64,000 nucleotides of DNA from Paraburkholderia caledonica NBRC 102488 (GTDB lineage Bacteria > Pseudomonadota > Gammaproteobacteria > Burkholderiales > Burkholderiaceae). Positions 62,532-64,000 of this stretch are shown in pieces. A program made the translations under genes and the position numbers. The notes beneath the pieces are model-generated. The model searched no databases. It had not been told where the DNA came from and saw only the letters and a list, made by a program, of their open reading frames with translations. Location of the stretch: NCBI RefSeq assembly GCF_000685095.1, contig NZ_BAYE01000012.1, forward strand, positions 1-64,000, written 5' to 3'. Position 1 is the stretch's first letter. Every line of letters begins with the position of its first letter.

Positions 62532-63413
62532 ATGTCGATTCTGATTAACAAAGACACCAAGGTCATCACGCAGGGCATCACCGGCAAAACCGGTCAGTTC
62601 CACACGCGTGCTTGCCGTGAATACGCAAACGGCCGCGAAGCGTACGTTGCCGGCGTGAACCCGAAGCGTGCCGGTGAAGACTTCGAAGGCATTCCTATCT
62701 ACGCGAGCGTCGCTGAAGCAAAAGCTGAAACGGGCGCGACCGTGTCGGTGATTTACGTGCCGCCGGCGGGCGCTGCTGCCGCAATCTGGGAAGCAGTCGA
62801 AGCCGACCTGGATCTCGCGATCTGTATCACGGAAGGCATTCCCGTGCGCGACATGATCGAGATCAAGGACCGCATGCGTCGCGAAAACCGCAAGACGCTG
62901 CTGCTCGGACCGAACTGCCCGGGCACGATCACGCCGGACGAGTTGAAGATCGGCATCATGCCGGGCCACATCCATCGCAAGGGCCGCATCGGCGTCGTGT
63001 CGCGTTCGGGCACGCTAACGTATGAAGCAGTCGGCCAGTTGACGGCGATCGGCCTCGGTCAGTCGTCGGCAGTCGGTATCGGCGGCGACCCGATCAACGG
63101 TCTGAAGCACATCGACGTGATGAAGATGTTTAACGACGATCCGGACACGGACGCCGTCATCATGATCGGCGAGATCGGCGGTCCGGACGAAGCGAACGCG
63201 GCCGAGTGGATCAAGGGCAACATGAAGAAGCCGGTTGTCGGCTTTATCGCCGGTGTGACGGCGCCCCCGGGCAAGCGCATGGGCCACGCCGGCGCGCTGA
63301 TCTCGGGCGGTGCCGATACGGCCGAAGCGAAGCTGGAAATCATGGACGCATGCGGCATCAAGGTCACGAAGAACCCGTCGGAAATGGCGCGTCTTCTGAA
63401 GGCCATGCTGTAA
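62532..63413 (+). CDS. sucD: Succinyl-CoA synthetase, alpha subunit
   Basis: Encodes 293 residues. CoA-binding QGITGKTGQFHT is at the N-terminus and the phosphorylated His is in MGHAGALISGG. The gene follows sucC after 126 bases, a longer gap than usual, with a small tandem repeat ACCAGGATTA (62428-62446) in it and no clear extra gene. Two terminators follow the stop. Confidence 0.98.
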   Translation: MSILINKDTKVITQGITGKTGQFHTRACREYANGREAYVAGVNPKRAGEDFEGIPIYASVAEAKAETGATVSVIYVPPAGAAAAIWEAVEADLDLAICITEGIPVRDMIEIKDRMRRENRKTLLLGPNCPGTITPDELKIGIMPGHIHRKGRIGVVSRSGTLTYEAVGQLTAIGLGQSSAVGIGGDPINGLKHIDVMKMFNDDPDTDAVIMIGEIGGPDEANAAEWIKGNMKKPVVGFIAGVTAPPGKRMGHAGALISGGADTAEAKLEIMDACGIKVTKNPSEMARLLKAML

Positions 63414-63422
63414 GTCGAAACT

Positions 63423-63447
63423 GGCGCACAGTTGGAGCGCCTTTTTT
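63423..63447 (+). terminator. First terminator after sucD
   Basis: GGCGC / GCGCC hairpin with a nine-base loop and six T, 10 bases after the stop. Confidence 0.78.
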
Positions 63448-63488
63448 GATACGCTTACGAGATCCTTTCGTTAGCGTGCGGTTTCAAG

Positions 63489-63520
63489 AGCGGGGGAGTT
63501 AAACACTCCTCCGCTTTTTT
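63489..63520 (+). terminator. Second terminator after sucD
   Basis: AGCGGGGGAGT / ACTCCTCCGCT 11-base stem with one G-T pair, then seven T. Forms a tandem with the first hairpin. Confidence 0.85.
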
Positions 63521-63558
63521 ATTGGCCGCGCTTCCCGTTCCCTTCTATTCTTCCGCTC

Positions 63559-64000
63559 ATGTTCGAGTTCCTCGCCACGCTCCATTGGGGCGCAGTCATT
63601 CAGATCATCGTCATCGACATCCTGCTGGGTGGCGACAACGCCGTCGTGATCGCGCTTGCCTGCCGCAACCTGCCGCCAGCCCAGCGCACGAAGGGTGTGC
63701 TGTGGGGCACTGCGGGCGCCATCCTGCTTCGTGTCGTATTGATTGCGTTCGCGGTCGCGCTGCTCGACGTGCCGCTGTTGAAGTTCGCTGGTGGGCTGTT
63801 GCTGTTGTGGATCGGCGTTCGCCTGATGGCGCCGGCGCACGACGCGCACGAGAACGTGAAGCCCGCTGACAGGCTGATGTCGGCAATCAAGACGATCATC
63901 GTCGCGGATGCCGTGATGAGTCTCGACAACGTGATCGCCATCGCGGGCGCGGCCGAGGCCGCCGACCCGCAGCATCGCCTCGCGCTCGTGATTTTCGGGT
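63559..64000 (+). CDS. TerC family membrane protein (partial, runs off the window)
   Basis: The first 147 codons are present; the gene continues past 64000. The N-terminus MFEFLATLHWGAVIQIIVID is followed by LLGGDNAVVIALACRNLP and later ADAVMSLDNVIAIAGAA, the two metal-site signatures of the TerC/YjbE family, which is linked to manganese export in some bacteria. Several membrane segments are visible. It begins right after the sucD terminators, so it has its own promoter. Confidence 0.87.
   Translation, partial: MFEFLATLHWGAVIQIIVIDILLGGDNAVVIALACRNLPPAQRTKGVLWGTAGAILLRVVLIAFAVALLDVPLLKFAGGLLLLWIGVRLMAPAHDAHENVKPADRLMSAIKTIIVADAVMSLDNVIAIAGAAEAADPQHRLALVIFG

Overview
The window is a stretch of GC-rich core chromosome from a betaproteobacterium, most likely Burkholderia or Paraburkholderia (primary chromosome). 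This rests on codon and base use and on gene orders I associate with that group: pyrC / DUF3025 / rnpB / osmC / rplM-rpsI, dusB-fis-purH beside ruvCAB, miaB-phoH-ybeY-corC-lnt, and recA-recX-DUF2889-sucCD. I see no insertion sequence, prophage, integrase or CRISPR array. The content is mostly housekeeping plus small catabolic and transport islands, and the most interesting signals are in RNA and regulatory sequence.

Layout. 1-6.3 kb: glutamine amidotransferase, pyrC, a DUF3025 gene running into rnpB, OsmC, a candidate small RNA with a CCUCC loop, rplM-rpsI and erpA. 6.3-13.3 kb: anmK, tyrS, dtd, a histidine phosphatase, ruvCAB and a small KTSC-like gene. 13.3-19.3 kb: dusB-fis-purH and pepP-ubiH-like. 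19.5-28.1 kb: GST, loiP and the miaB-phoH-ybeY-ChaC-corC-lnt cluster. 28.2-34 kb: LysR with a VOC protein and an MFS pump, an XRE-cupin regulator, FMN riboswitch-ribB and a HAD phosphatase. 34.1-40.3 kb: the glycerol regulon (glpD, glpK, glpF, glpR) with GlpR-type palindromes before glpD. 40.6-46.7 kb: gamma-glutamyltransferase, a ferritin-like diiron protein, a PNPOx-like protein, rhlE and a hemolysin III-like membrane protein. 46.8-51.0 kb: two cytochrome c genes, copC-copD and a small membrane protein. 51.2-55.7 kb: dgoD with a divergent FadR-type regulator that appears to start at AUU, a small secreted protein, tRNA-Met and an MHS-family transporter. 55.9-64 kb: a two-component system, SOS-controlled recA-recX, DUF2889-sucC-sucD and the start of a TerC-family gene cut by the window edge.

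How they work together. The glp genes form a complete glycerol uptake and oxidation set with its own repressor. recA-recX and ruvCAB cover recombination and branch migration. sucCD is translationally coupled to DUF2889. dgoD with its divergent regulator is a sugar-acid (galactonate) module. The strongest non-routine observations are the candidate anti-Shine-Dalgarno small RNA at 4.44 kb, the coding sequence that ends inside RNase P RNA, and the AUU start of the dgo regulator.
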